NCBI GenBank assembly: GCA_016207825.1
Contig: JACQZI010000008.1
Coordinates: forward strand, 142,152 to 206,151
DNA: 64,000 bases
Direction of reading: 5' to 3'
Source of the DNA: Planctomycetota bacterium
Lineage (GTDB): Bacteria; Planctomycetota; MHYJ01; JACQXL01; JACQZI01
The notes under the pieces were generated by a model. That model was not told the origin of the DNA. It searched no databases and worked only from the letters and a program-made list of their open reading frames with translations. Positions 23,647-32,682 of this stretch are shown one piece after another. Made by a program: the position numbers and the translations under genes. Numbering within the stretch: position 1 is the first letter of the stretch; every line of letters starts with the position of its first letter.

Positions 23647-23685
23647 ATGGTTGCCTTCAAGGATAAGAAGGCAAAAGAAGTATGA
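23647..23685 (+). CDS. 12-codon leaderless upstream ORF overlapping the VWA-like gene
   Basis: MVAFKDKKAKEV followed by TGA. The stop overlaps the ATG of the next gene (ATGA), so the large ORF would be translated by coupling. It is Lys-rich and its start coincides with the predicted transcription start. It could be a genuine leader peptide or a delivery device for ribosomes. Confidence 0.4.
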   Translation: MVAFKDKKAKEV

Positions 23686-25520
23686 ACAAAAACGCACCCA
23701 AATATTTCATCATCGGGCTGTTTTTTGCCGCTTTGATAATCGGATTCCTGAATGCCCAAGACGGTGATTCGGAAAAAATCATCCGCTCATCAGATATCAC
23801 AATTTTCGGACTTGATTTAAACGGCATAACTGATGATATCGTCAGGACTGCCGGGGTTTACAAACCCGCTTCCAAGGAAAAAGATGGTTATGTTGCAAAA
23901 GATCCGAAGGATACACCCTTGATTGCCTGGCTGGTGGATAACACCTCCTACATGAAAACTTCCAAATGTCCTGATTTGCTTTCCGCGGCGATTGCCAAAT
24001 CATTCGATAAATGCAAAGGATACCAAATGTCTGTCATCAAGTATGCCAAAAAGGCGGTAATGGTTTGCGACCCGACCGATAACATAAAAAACGTTGCCAG
24101 CGGGATAAACTCCGTATTCCAGTCGGTTGACGACGGTTACAAAGACTCCTGCGCGGCAATCAGGGAGTCAGTCGAGTTGCTTAAGAAATACCCTAACAAT
24201 AAAAAACACCTCGTTATTTTTACCGTTCAGAACAATGATCTGGAAAGCAATTTGGAAGATACCCTGGTTCTGCTTAACGAGAACAAGATTAAGCTTTTGG
24301 TCATAGGCGGCGGGACAATCCTTTGCGACCCGAATAAAGACCCTTACGGCGAAGTCCCCGAAGGCAGCAAGGTTTATCGGGCGGATTCCGCGGAAATTGA
24401 ACTGTCTTTTATCAATCCCCACCTGGAATGGTGGTATCCAAAAGGAAACGATAAAAAGCTTTCATCAGGAGATGAGTATTATCTCCATAATTATCCTTAT
24501 TATAATACATACGTCTTTTCCGGCTATGGTGTTTACGGATTGAGCCGTTTGGCGGCTTATTCCGGTGGAAAATATTATATGTTTTCCCCGCCAGGGTCCG
24601 GAGCGCCGGGAGCGACCTTTTGCGAGATGCATTACTGCAAATTCTGCGATAGTAAAAACAAGAAAAACCATTCCGGCGATAACGGTTGTGTTGCGCCGTT
24701 CGATAAATTTCTGCCTGTCTTTGCTCCACTACTCATTTCCCGGGAGGATTTTAATTATAAGTATTCCAGAGATCCCGTATACAGCCTTCTCCAAAAGATT
24801 TGTGCCAAAAGCGGCGCCTGGCTGGCGATTGACAAAAGCATTTTTGATGACGACGGCACTATTTCTTCCGGGTATCTTATGATGGCGGATAAAGAACTGG
24901 AAAGGGTTAATGAATTCATAAAAGATATGGAGGAGACCCTGGCGGAAAAAGCCAAAGACAGCCCCAAGCGGTTTGTTGCACATGCCGAGGCGGTGCTTGC
25001 CAACCTTTATATTGAAAGGTTCGGGCTTAACCAACAGAGGAATTTTATCATGAAACTGAAACCCAAAGACCTTGAGCCGACCGGCGGCAATACGAACTGT
25101 TACAGCACGGTGATTTTTGAGTGCCTGTGCCATATCGAGGAATTAGCCGGGATTACTTACGATAAAAATAATAAGGACGGTTATGTCGATGCTAAAGGCA
25201 GTTTGCCTGATAAAATTATGGGCGCGGTAAAACTGATGGCACAAAAAGACCGGATAACGATATACGGAGGGAAAGAAGGGGAGGATGAATTAGCCAAGAC
25301 TCTTAACGTGGTTATACGCACTATCGGCCGTTATAAAAATACGCCGTGGGAGTTAATTGTCCGCAGGTTGCCTGTTCTTGCCAGGATAAGGATTGATTTT
25401 TCCGCGGTTGGCGGCGGAATGGGTGTGCCGGGCGTTACCCCTCCGCCTTCTTCCGGTAAAAAGCCTACGCCGTCACAAACCCCGGGAACCGGTCCGCGTG
25501 GCAGCCAGACCGGTAAATAA
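23682..25520 (+). CDS. Exported VWA-like protein of unknown function
   Basis: 612 aa. A signal peptide (residues 8-25, likely cut after NA) is followed at about 80-240 by a von Willebrand A-like fold: IAWLVDNTSYM (degenerate DxSxS-type MIDAS), KHLVIFTVQNND and KLLVIGGG. A Cys-rich patch (CEMHYCKFC) lies around 310. The C-terminus is a Pro/Gly/Thr-rich low-complexity tail. It probably mediates adhesion or protein contacts outside the cell. Related metal-site residues are incomplete, so metal binding is doubtful. Confidence 0.6.
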   Translation: MNKNAPKYFIIGLFFAALIIGFLNAQDGDSEKIIRSSDITIFGLDLNGITDDIVRTAGVYKPASKEKDGYVAKDPKDTPLIAWLVDNTSYMKTSKCPDLLSAAIAKSFDKCKGYQMSVIKYAKKAVMVCDPTDNIKNVASGINSVFQSVDDGYKDSCAAIRESVELLKKYPNNKKHLVIFTVQNNDLESNLEDTLVLLNENKIKLLVIGGGTILCDPNKDPYGEVPEGSKVYRADSAEIELSFINPHLEWWYPKGNDKKLSSGDEYYLHNYPYYNTYVFSGYGVYGLSRLAAYSGGKYYMFSPPGSGAPGATFCEMHYCKFCDSKNKKNHSGDNGCVAPFDKFLPVFAPLLISREDFNYKYSRDPVYSLLQKICAKSGAWLAIDKSIFDDDGTISSGYLMMADKELERVNEFIKDMEETLAEKAKDSPKRFVAHAEAVLANLYIERFGLNQQRNFIMKLKPKDLEPTGGNTNCYSTVIFECLCHIEELAGITYDKNNKDGYVDAKGSLPDKIMGAVKLMAQKDRITIYGGKEGEDELAKTLNVVIRTIGRYKNTPWELIVRRLPVLARIRIDFSAVGGGMGVPGVTPPPSSGKKPTPSQTPGTGPRGSQTGK

Positions 25521-25525
25521 GTTCT

Positions 25526-26569
25526 CTACGGTGTCAGGATGATTTTACCGCTTTTGATTTCCATGGATGTCATCGCGGCAAAGCCTTTTTCGAATTCCTC
25601 CAGCTTGAATTTGTGGGTGATTACCGGAGAGGGGTCAAGTTTTCCGGAATTCAATAGTCCCGCCATCTGGTACCAGGTGCGGTACATGAGGCGCCCGTTA
25701 AAGCAAATTATCCTTACTCCTTTGAAGATAAGGTCGTTGATATCAATCTGAATGGGTCCAGGGAATATGCCGAAGGCGTTAAAGCGCCCGCCTTTGCGGA
25801 CGACTTTTATGGCGTTAGGAAGCGCCTGAGGGCTGCCGCTCATTTCGGAAACGACATCAACCCCGACTCCGCCGGTTGCCTCGATTATTTTATCCGCGGC
25901 TTTCTGGTCGTCATACATCAGGATATCGGTTGCGCCCATTTCCTTGGCGATATCATAACGGAATTTATTTCTGATAATGTTGAATATCCTGGCGGCGCCG
26001 GCGGCTTTAGCAACGCCGATGGCAAAGAGTCCTATGGGGCCGTCGCCTATTATCGCGATAGTCTGGCCGGTGATATTTTCAACAAGCATGGTGTAGACCG
26101 CGTTGCCTAATGGCTCCTGGATACAGGCGATTTCAGGCTTCATTGATTTAGCATTCTTCCAGGCACAGACCGAGGGCAATGCCACGTATTCGGCAAAACA
26201 ACCCTGGGTATCCACCCCGAGTATTTTCAGGTTTCCGCAGATATGCGGCTGGTCGTTGCGGCACTGGTAGCAATAACCGCAGGGGATATGGCTTTCCGCG
26301 GAGATAAAATCGCCCTTTTGGAATCCGCGCACCGCCTTGCCTACTTCAACCACTTCACCGGCGAATTCATGGCCGGTGATGATAGGGGGCTTGATGCGGT
26401 TCTGGCTCCAGGCATCCCAGTTATATATATGGACATCCGTCCCGCAGATAGAAGTGGCTTTTACTTTTATCAATAAATCCTCGGCTCCCGTTTTCGGGAT
26501 ATCCGTTGTGATAAGTTCTAATCCGCGGCCTGGTTTTGTTTTGGCGAGCGCTTTCATCTTTCCTTCCAT
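25526..26569 (-). CDS. tdh: L-threonine 3-dehydrogenase (zinc-dependent MDR)
   Basis: 347 aa, family length. The catalytic zinc site is in SICGTDVHIYNWD and ITGHEFAGEVVEVG. The structural zinc Cys cluster is PCGYCYQCRNDQPHIC, and the Rossmann nucleotide site is IIGDGPIGLFAIGVAKAAGA. NWDAW and LGNAVYT are typical of Tdh rather than other polyol dehydrogenases. It oxidises threonine to 2-amino-3-ketobutyrate with NAD. It converges on the VWA-like gene with a 5-nt gap. Confidence 0.88.
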   Translation of the reverse strand: MEGKMKALAKTKPGRGLELITTDIPKTGAEDLLIKVKATSICGTDVHIYNWDAWSQNRIKPPIITGHEFAGEVVEVGKAVRGFQKGDFISAESHIPCGYCYQCRNDQPHICGNLKILGVDTQGCFAEYVALPSVCAWKNAKSMKPEIACIQEPLGNAVYTMLVENITGQTIAIIGDGPIGLFAIGVAKAAGAARIFNIIRNKFRYDIAKEMGATDILMYDDQKAADKIIEATGGVGVDVVSEMSGSPQALPNAIKVVRKGGRFNAFGIFPGPIQIDINDLIFKGVRIICFNGRLMYRTWYQMAGLLNSGKLDPSPVITHKFKLEEFEKGFAAMTSMEIKSGKIILTP

Positions 26570-26677
26570 AGGTGTCTCCCTTCTAATCGGCTTTAAGTAA
26601 CTTAATGGATTTAAGCAAAGAAAAGGTGTGAGAGCAAATAAAAACGATACGCCTAAAAACTTGATTTGAATTTGAAC

Positions 26678-26706
26678 TTGACAGCCGATTATTTTTCCTG
26701 TATAAA
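26678..26706 (+). promoter_or_regulatory. Sigma-70-type promoter of the sigma-54 activator gene
   Basis: TTGACA (26678-26683), 17-bp spacer, TATAAA (26701-26706), 7 nt to the ATG at 26714. The upstream TTG at 26666 would start inside this promoter, so the later ATG is used. Confidence 0.65.
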
Positions 26707-26713
26707 TACACCC

Positions 26714-28663
26714 ATGCTGAAACGCAGCCCGTTATCCGATTATCTGGAACAAATCAAATCTTTATTTGATAAAAAAGAAATAACTAAGGCAAAACGTCTT
26801 GCGGAAAAGGCGTTAAAGAAACTTCCTGATTTATCTTATACGCCTTATGAAGAATACCTTTTGCATTGCCGGTTAGGTTCCGTTTACCATTGGTTGTTGG
26901 ATTTATCACGTTCTTTGGACAGTTTTCACAAGGCATACCTGGTTTCCTCCAGGAACCATCTTTCCCTGCCTTATATTGTTTATACTTCATATATGATGGG
27001 GTATGATTTCCTGCTGCTTAGAAATGCCAATATGGCGTTAAAACAGTTTGAAAAAGTAGAGGCATATTATGCCAAGCATGGAGACCAGTCGTTTCCCATG
27101 GATAAAGCGACCCATCTTAAGACACTTGTCGATTTGGCATATTGTTATTTGCTGAAGAACGACCTGGCTAAAGTTGAGGCAATCATCGATAAAAAACTTT
27201 CCCGATATGGTGTTTCTTCCACGGACAAGAATTTCCAAATAAACTACAAGCATCTAAAAGGCGAGTACCTAATGGCATTAAAAGATTATATCGGCGCCAG
27301 GAACCTTTTTTTGGAATGCATTAAGGATGATTCGAATTCCGAATACCCGTCAAGCACCCTTGATGTGAAAAAACACCTGGCAACGATTGACTTTATAGAA
27401 GGAAAGCTTGATGATGCAATCCAGCGTTCGCAAGGCATTCTTAAAGAGGCTAAACGGCTTGGTTTTAATGATGTTGTATGTGAAGCAGGGCTTTTTTTGA
27501 GCAAATGTTATTTTTCCAAAGGGCTTACTGGTAAATCAGAAGCCATAGAAAACAGGATCAAACCCCTATTAGCCGTTCTTGATACATCGTGGCTTTATGA
27601 AAAGATGCGGGATTTCGTAAATCTTTTCAGGCAATCACCTCCGTCTAAAAGCGTTTCGGATATTCTTGTCTATACAATTAACCGTCGTTATGAAACATCT
27701 TTATGTAAAGAGATTGTCATCGGCAAATCCGCTGTAATGCAAGAAGTTTACCAGCTTATCGAAAAGATCGCTCCAACGGATTTGCCCATCCTGATCCAGG
27801 GCGAAACAGGGACAGGCAAAGAGCTTATTGCCAATACTATTTACCAGAATAGCTTGAGGACGAAGGCCCCTTGGCTGGCATTCAATAGCGGGGCAATGCC
27901 TGAAACCCTGATTGAATCAGGATTATTCGGGCATACCAAAGGGGCTTTTACAGGTGCCATAGAAGAGAAAAAAGGTTATATTGAACTTGCCTCAAAAGGA
28001 ACGCTTTTCCTGGATGAGATTGGGAATATGTCCCCGTCTATGCAGCAAAAACTTCTGCGCGTCTTGGAGGAAAAACTCCTCTGGCGTGTCGGTGCTTCAA
28101 AACCCATTCCGGTTGATACCCGTTTTATCTTTGCCAGTAATCAGGATATTGAACAGATGGTAAATAATAAACTCTTTCGGAAGGACCTTTTTTATCGAGT
28201 CAATACTATTGTTATTAATCTTCCTCCCTTGCGCGACCGTAAAGACGACATTCCTTTATTATTCCAGCAGTTCGTTAAGAAATACTCTCTTCCAAATCAC
28301 ACTACTCCGGTAATATCATCCGGTGCGTTAGCTTTTCTAAACGCTTATGCATGGCCTGGGAATGTAAGAGAGCTTGAAAACGAGATAAAAAGAATTTGCG
28401 TCCTGTATCCGGATGCCGGGGTTATTGAAGAACACATGCTTTCCGAAATTTTCAGGAATTATAAGCCAACCTCACCCGTATCTGTTATATCTCATATAGG
28501 ATTAACCCTTAAAGAAATGGAGCGCAACACTATTGAGGACGCTCTGAAAAGATGCAATGGCAACATGAGTAAAACAGCAAAGCAGCTTGGACTTACCCGT
28601 GCCGGTCTTTACCGGAAGATAAAACGGCTTGGCATAAAACCGCCTGTTGTTACCATACCGTAA
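26714..28663 (+). CDS. Sigma-54-dependent transcriptional activator with TPR-like sensor region
   Basis: 649 aa from the ATG at 26714. Residues 1-320 are helical with repeated A-x2-Y/F pairs and look like tetratricopeptide repeats; no receiver, GAF or PAS domain is evident. The AAA+ domain begins near 340 with IGKSAVMQEV, then Walker A GETGTGKE (about 363), the sigma-54 contact loop GAFTGA (about 409), Walker B TLFLDEIG, and AWPGNVRELENEIKR. A Fis-type HTH closes the protein (MSKTAKQLGLTRAGLYRKIKRLG). It remodels closed complexes of sigma-54 polymerase. The next gene has a strong -24/-12 promoter and a palindrome in between, so it is the likely target. Confidence 0.92.
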   Translation: MLKRSPLSDYLEQIKSLFDKKEITKAKRLAEKALKKLPDLSYTPYEEYLLHCRLGSVYHWLLDLSRSLDSFHKAYLVSSRNHLSLPYIVYTSYMMGYDFLLLRNANMALKQFEKVEAYYAKHGDQSFPMDKATHLKTLVDLAYCYLLKNDLAKVEAIIDKKLSRYGVSSTDKNFQINYKHLKGEYLMALKDYIGARNLFLECIKDDSNSEYPSSTLDVKKHLATIDFIEGKLDDAIQRSQGILKEAKRLGFNDVVCEAGLFLSKCYFSKGLTGKSEAIENRIKPLLAVLDTSWLYEKMRDFVNLFRQSPPSKSVSDILVYTINRRYETSLCKEIVIGKSAVMQEVYQLIEKIAPTDLPILIQGETGTGKELIANTIYQNSLRTKAPWLAFNSGAMPETLIESGLFGHTKGAFTGAIEEKKGYIELASKGTLFLDEIGNMSPSMQQKLLRVLEEKLLWRVGASKPIPVDTRFIFASNQDIEQMVNNKLFRKDLFYRVNTIVINLPPLRDRKDDIPLLFQQFVKKYSLPNHTTPVISSGALAFLNAYAWPGNVRELENEIKRICVLYPDAGVIEEHMLSEIFRNYKPTSPVSVISHIGLTLKEMERNTIEDALKRCNGNMSKTAKQLGLTRAGLYRKIKRLGIKPPVVTIP

Positions 28664-28679
28664 CGCGGAACGAACATAC

Positions 28680-28696
28680 TGTATATTTTGTATACA
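28680..28696. promoter_or_regulatory. Palindrome TGTATA-N5-TATACA, possible activator site
   Basis: A 17-bp inverted repeat centred about 120 bp upstream of the sigma-54 promoter, at a normal enhancer distance. A TGTATACA word recurs near 28824. It is a candidate upstream activating sequence for the regulator encoded just before. Confidence 0.45.
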
Positions 28697-28798
28697 CTAT
28701 TCTAAAACGGATATTCTCCATCCCTAAGTCTATAATCATAACCCTTTTATTTACAGTATATTAGGTGTTTTAGCCCATTCTATAAATTATCCGTAAAT

Positions 28799-28815
28799 TT
28801 GGCACGATATTTGCT
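28799..28815 (+). promoter_or_regulatory. Sigma-54 (-24/-12) promoter
   Basis: TTGGCACG-atat-TTGCT is an essentially consensus sigma-54 element: GG at 28801-28802, ten bases, GC at 28813-28814. The start site would be near 28826, about 55 nt before the ATG at 28881, leaving room for a leader with a GAAAGGA ribosome site. Confidence 0.88.
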
Positions 28816-28880
28816 TGTATTTAATGTATACAGATTAATAATTGTAAATTATTCAATAATATTTTTGAAAGGATGTTCAT

Positions 28881-30548
28881 ATGAAATACCACATTTGGCT
28901 TATAATGATAGGGGGATTGCTTTTATTGGGGGCGGCAATGCTAATAAACGGGCAAAAAGGCACGGCGGATGACAATAACTCTAAAAAACCGGCATGGCAA
29001 TACGAACTGGGAAAGGTACAGCTGATTAATTACCATGTAAAGCTGTCTCACCAGAAATATGATACTCCGGTGGGTAATCCTAACGCAACAGAAGTGTTAA
29101 CTCCGGAAGTATCAGCAAATCCCAATCCTGAAAAGGAAAGGAGAACAGGAGAGGAAAGAAAAGCGGAAGAGGCGGAAGAAAGACAAAAAGCAGTGAGTGC
29201 TGAAAAGATTGTGGCTATTAAGAATGCCTTGTTTACCAATGCAATACATGCATCTTTTATTGATCATGTATTTGCACAACATGAAGCGAGCATTAAATCG
29301 TCTAATATAAGTATTGACAAGGTGGTTGAGGCGCAAACTAAATTTGAACAGGCATTTAAGAATACGGTTGAAGGATTAACCAAGCAAGGAATCTACGACC
29401 CGAATAATCGTGAGCATCAAAAAATAATGGAAGAGATAAAAAAAGGATACGATATAAATAATCCTAATATGATACTAGGGGTTATTCGCATGAAGATTGG
29501 TGATGTTCGAGTCGCAGTATCCGGAAGTGTTTTGGAAGAAATTAACCAAAAACTTGACAAGGTAATAGAAAAAAAGGGAACTCTGGCTTTTGATGATCCA
29601 GAGGTTACTGAATGTTGGCAAATAATTAAACAAGCGACAATATCTAAAAGTAAAGAGGCGGGTTTTAGTGATGACGAAATCCAGGCAATTGTAGCACAGA
29701 CAGAGAGTGGTTTTAAGGGGACTATCCGAGAGAGTAATAGCCGGGGAGAGTTTCTGGCATATATAGACCCCATTATCATAGAAGCAGATATCGGGATAGA
29801 GCCGGTGAAGTTTCTGGATGATAAAAAAGCCTGGTTGGTCAGGGTCGGCTACCGCAATATCAAGGTGCGCTATTGGGATAACCTGGTAAACCTGACGTAT
29901 GATTTCAACAATCCGAAACACCAGCAAGCCGCCAGGAAACTATTGGAAGATGCCTTGGGTAAATACGGTAATGAAGGCTCCCGCAAAGCTTTTAAGGGAA
30001 GAGGAGATACGCATCCGGCTGCCCAAGCCGCAAATTATCCCGACCTTATCCGTGTCTTGAGTCATATATGTTTTATTAACCGCGGATTCCAGGCGGAAAT
30101 CTCCCCTGATGGCAGTAGGGTAAAGATAATTGATTTAGACAAGGTATTAGACGAAGGTTTAAAGGGATTGCCGGAAACAGAAGCCACGGCTGATTTGAAA
30201 AAGGCGCTTTTAAACGATGCCTTGTATAATTTGCAACTGTTTTTCCTCCCAATGTATGCTTTCACATACCAGCATAACGGAAACTTCCTTATATATGAGG
30301 AGAAACCCCAGAATGAAGTAAAAAAGGAGTTGAAAGGGTTTACGCAAAACAAGAACAGCTTAAGAGTCGTTTATGACAAACGCCGGGGATTGATAACCGA
30401 ATATAAAGAGAATACGTGGCGGGATTCCATGACTACTGATGAAAATGCAATAAGGCTTATAATCACCGCACCTAATGATGCAAGTTTAAAGGGCCTTTTT
30501 ACGCAAGAATCTTACGAAAGCGAAGTTGTCCTGACTTATATAAAATAA
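28881..30548 (+). CDS. Exported protein of unknown function under sigma-54 control
   Basis: 555 aa. A signal peptide (residues 5-24, INGQ junction) is followed by a Glu/Lys/Arg-rich helical stretch (95-115). The long mixed alpha/beta remainder shows no family I recognise. WQYELGKVQLINYHVKLS near the start and the C-terminal LRVVYDKRRGLITEYKE, RLIITAP and VVLTYIK suggest beta-rich ends. It is the first gene after the sigma-54 promoter and probably heads a unit with the small genes at 30603-31531. Confidence 0.6.
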   Translation: MKYHIWLIMIGGLLLLGAAMLINGQKGTADDNNSKKPAWQYELGKVQLINYHVKLSHQKYDTPVGNPNATEVLTPEVSANPNPEKERRTGEERKAEEAEERQKAVSAEKIVAIKNALFTNAIHASFIDHVFAQHEASIKSSNISIDKVVEAQTKFEQAFKNTVEGLTKQGIYDPNNREHQKIMEEIKKGYDINNPNMILGVIRMKIGDVRVAVSGSVLEEINQKLDKVIEKKGTLAFDDPEVTECWQIIKQATISKSKEAGFSDDEIQAIVAQTESGFKGTIRESNSRGEFLAYIDPIIIEADIGIEPVKFLDDKKAWLVRVGYRNIKVRYWDNLVNLTYDFNNPKHQQAARKLLEDALGKYGNEGSRKAFKGRGDTHPAAQAANYPDLIRVLSHICFINRGFQAEISPDGSRVKIIDLDKVLDEGLKGLPETEATADLKKALLNDALYNLQLFFLPMYAFTYQHNGNFLIYEEKPQNEVKKELKGFTQNKNSLRVVYDKRRGLITEYKENTWRDSMTTDENAIRLIITAPNDASLKGLFTQESYESEVVLTYIK

Positions 30549-30602
30549 TTCTTGATGAATTTTTATATGCTTAGTCCTTTTGGCAGTAATAAGGAGAAAA
30601 CG

Positions 30603-30815
30603 ATGAATAACACCAAGTTGTGTAAAATACCGCCTTTAACTCCGGACGATATCCAAACTTTGCGCGGCAAGCCGGCGGTTAAATTAACCTATCCGAAAAA
30701 GGTTTCAAATATGCCGCCAAAACAGGAATGGATTTATATCTCACCGATTGCCGGAGAAGAACGTTATTTCTTTAATAATGGATGTTTGGTGGGCTGGCGA
30801 CGAGATAAAATATAA
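30603..30815 (+). CDS. Small hypothetical protein
   Basis: 70 aa from the ATG at 30603, which has an AAGGAG ribosome site; the ATG at 30552 has none. It is Lys/Pro-rich with PKQEWIYISPIAGEERYFFNNG, possibly a compact beta fold. Its last 25 bases are repeated exactly at 30895-30919. The function is unknown. Confidence 0.5.
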   Translation: MNNTKLCKIPPLTPDDIQTLRGKPAVKLTYPKKVSNMPPKQEWIYISPIAGEERYFFNNGCLVGWRRDKI

Positions 30816-30919
30816 ATGCCCCGCTCCGCTTTGCTACGTGGACACCCGATTAATAGGGAGTCCCAGAATGGGGCCGTCCCTTGACGAAGTCGAGGGGCTG
30901 GCGACGAGATAAAATATAA
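30791..30919. repeat. Exact 25-bp direct repeat bracketing a 79-bp hairpin-bearing insert
   Basis: 30791-30815 (the 3' end and stop of the preceding gene) equals 30895-30919. The insert between them carries hairpins such as CCCTTGAC-gaa-GTCGAGGG. This fits an insertion with an unusually long target duplication, or a tandem duplication followed by insertion. Confidence 0.75.
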
Positions 30920-30976
30920 GCCCATAGCAATGGGATTATGCCGTTACAACGTAACAATTGGCGAAAGGAGTAACAG

Positions 30977-31531
30977 ATGAAAACAAAAAAATGGATAACC
31001 TTAGGGATAACCCTAGTGATAAGTTTTGCCACCATCTGCGCCGAGGGGCGGGGTTGTTGGGGGCAGGGGTTGGTTGAAAATAAAGATGGCAGGTATGGTT
31101 CTGATACCGTCAGCGGAAGTAGCGGTGGTTCCGGCAGCAGCAGCCAAAGCGATGAGGAGAGTCGTGGAGGGAGCAGTGTGGTTAATCTTGGCCCGGGAAA
31201 AGCGACAAATCCTACCCCGGTTATCGGTGCATTAGGCATTTCGCGGGTGCTTGTCGAGACCAGTGGAGAGTTAAGATGGGATGCGCCTACTGGTGTGAAT
31301 TATGCGGACGTGTGGTACGAGGTTTATTTCGGGATAAACTATCAGTTAACTGAAGATGATTGGATAATAGGAGATGCCGAAGATGGCGATGGAGACGGTC
31401 GAGTCACAGTTTATTTAGGTGATGCTTTGTTGGACGCATTGGAGCCTCAAACCACTTACTATTGGAGGGTGGATTCTAATGGGCCTGACGGCAAAACCGA
31501 GGGCGATACCTGGTGGTTTATTACGCAATGA
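30977..31531 (+). CDS. Exported protein with fibronectin-III-like domain
   Basis: 184 aa with a good AAAGGAG ribosome site. A signal peptide (residues 1-24) is followed by a Gly/Ser-rich linker (40-65). The C-terminal beta-sandwich holds RWDAPTGVNYADVWYEVYFG and LEPQTTYYWRVDSNGPDG, which reads as an FnIII-type domain of the kind found in planctomycete extracellular proteins. An insert DAEDGDGDGRVTVY looks like a calcium-binding loop. Confidence 0.65.
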   Translation: MKTKKWITLGITLVISFATICAEGRGCWGQGLVENKDGRYGSDTVSGSSGGSGSSSQSDEESRGGSSVVNLGPGKATNPTPVIGALGISRVLVETSGELRWDAPTGVNYADVWYEVYFGINYQLTEDDWIIGDAEDGDGDGRVTVYLGDALLDALEPQTTYYWRVDSNGPDGKTEGDTWWFITQ

Positions 31532-31555
31532 AATGTTTCTTGTAAAATAATACGG

Positions 31556-31584
31556 TTGACAAAACATAATTCATGCCGTATATT
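31556..31584 (+). promoter_or_regulatory. Consensus promoter leading into a 5-codon upstream ORF
   Basis: TTGACA (31556-31561), 17-bp spacer, TATATT (31579-31584), 8 nt to an ATG at 31593. Confidence 0.55.
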
Positions 31585-31592
31585 TTTGCTGA

Positions 31593-31610
31593 ATGGCGAA
31601 AAGAGGATGA
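31593..31610 (+). CDS. 5-codon leaderless upstream ORF (MAKRG)
   Basis: ATG GCG AAA AGA GGA TGA ends 3 nt before the main start at 31614, and its own codons form the AGAGGA ribosome site of that gene. This is the same arrangement as at 23647. Confidence 0.3.
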   Translation: MAKRG

Positions 31611-31613
31611 TAT

Positions 31614-32660
31614 ATGTGTGGCTGTAAGGATATAAAGATAATGTGTTATACTTTTTTGGTATTATTGATTATCGGATGGTGTTGCATACCGGATATCCGG
31701 GGTGATGCTCCGAGTATAGACGGCATTACGTTAGATAAGATATTGTTAGGAGAGGAAATCGACAAGGAAGATTTAAAAGGCCATGTTGTTGCGGTTGAGT
31801 TTTGGCGGCTTGATTGCCCGACCTGCTGTAAAAGTATTCCACATATGGTTGAGTTGGCGAAAAAATATGGTTCTAAAGGTTTTATCCTAATCGGCGTTCA
31901 TCTCCAGGATGCGCCTGCAGGGGAAGTGATTAATTTCTGCAAATCAAAGAAAGTAAATTACCCGGTTTACCAGGGAGGAAAGATAAATGGCGTAAAGTTT
32001 TCCATAGTGCCTCATTTTACTCTTTTTAACCACAAAGGGGAGATGGTTTTTGGCGGCCGCCCTTCGGATGCGGATAAAATGTTGGAAGATGTGATGAAAG
32101 TTGCTCCAGACCCGTTAATCGGTGAAGGAACGTATAGAAAACTTGATGCTCTGTCAAAGAAGATTACCGAACGTAAAGAACTGGGGAAAATACTGGCAAC
32201 GCTTAAAAGCAAATACTTGGATTCAAATGATGCAGAGGAAAAGGCGGAGGCGGAAAAGTTAGTTGAATGCCTGAACCGATTAGGCAACAGGATGCTTTCA
32301 AAAGCTGAGGCGAAAAAGACTAAAAAGCCGACCGATGCCTATGAACTTTATAACGAAATAGCTATTCTCTTTAAAGGCGATGAAATCGGCGATAAGGCAA
32401 AAGGTATCGTTGAGGAACTTAAAAACAATGAGGTTTTTCAGGAAAATATGAAAGCAGACAGGGAACTTGCCTCAATAGAGGGTGAGGCGGAAAAATTAAA
32501 ACCTTGCTCTAAATGCAAGTGGTTTACAAAATCCTGCGAAGGGTGCAGGAAAAGAAACCCATCATACCCCAATCTTATAGCGCGTGCAAATGCATTAGTG
32601 AAAAAATATCCCGATTCCCCGGCCGCGGAAAAAGTTAAAGAGCTCTTTTTAATGGAATAA
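31614..32660 (+). CDS. Exported thioredoxin-like (TlpA/AhpC-TSA type) protein with zinc-like C-terminal Cys motif
   Basis: 348 aa. A signal segment (residues 10-24) precedes a TlpA-like domain: VVAVEFWRLDCPTCCKS with redox C68-x2-C71, KGFILIGVHLQD, and the cis-Pro region SIVPHFTLFN. Residues 165-270 are helical. The C-terminus has C-x2-C-x6-C-x2-C in KPCSKCKWFTKSCEGC, a probable zinc site. It is a periplasmic thiol oxidoreductase with an added helical module; its partner is unknown. The RBS is the AGAGGA inside the upstream mini-ORF. Confidence 0.7.
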   Translation: MCGCKDIKIMCYTFLVLLIIGWCCIPDIRGDAPSIDGITLDKILLGEEIDKEDLKGHVVAVEFWRLDCPTCCKSIPHMVELAKKYGSKGFILIGVHLQDAPAGEVINFCKSKKVNYPVYQGGKINGVKFSIVPHFTLFNHKGEMVFGGRPSDADKMLEDVMKVAPDPLIGEGTYRKLDALSKKITERKELGKILATLKSKYLDSNDAEEKAEAEKLVECLNRLGNRMLSKAEAKKTKKPTDAYELYNEIAILFKGDEIGDKAKGIVEELKNNEVFQENMKADRELASIEGEAEKLKPCSKCKWFTKSCEGCRKRNPSYPNLIARANALVKKYPDSPAAEKVKELFLME

Positions 32661-32682
32661 TTGCTTTTAGATGGAGATGTTT

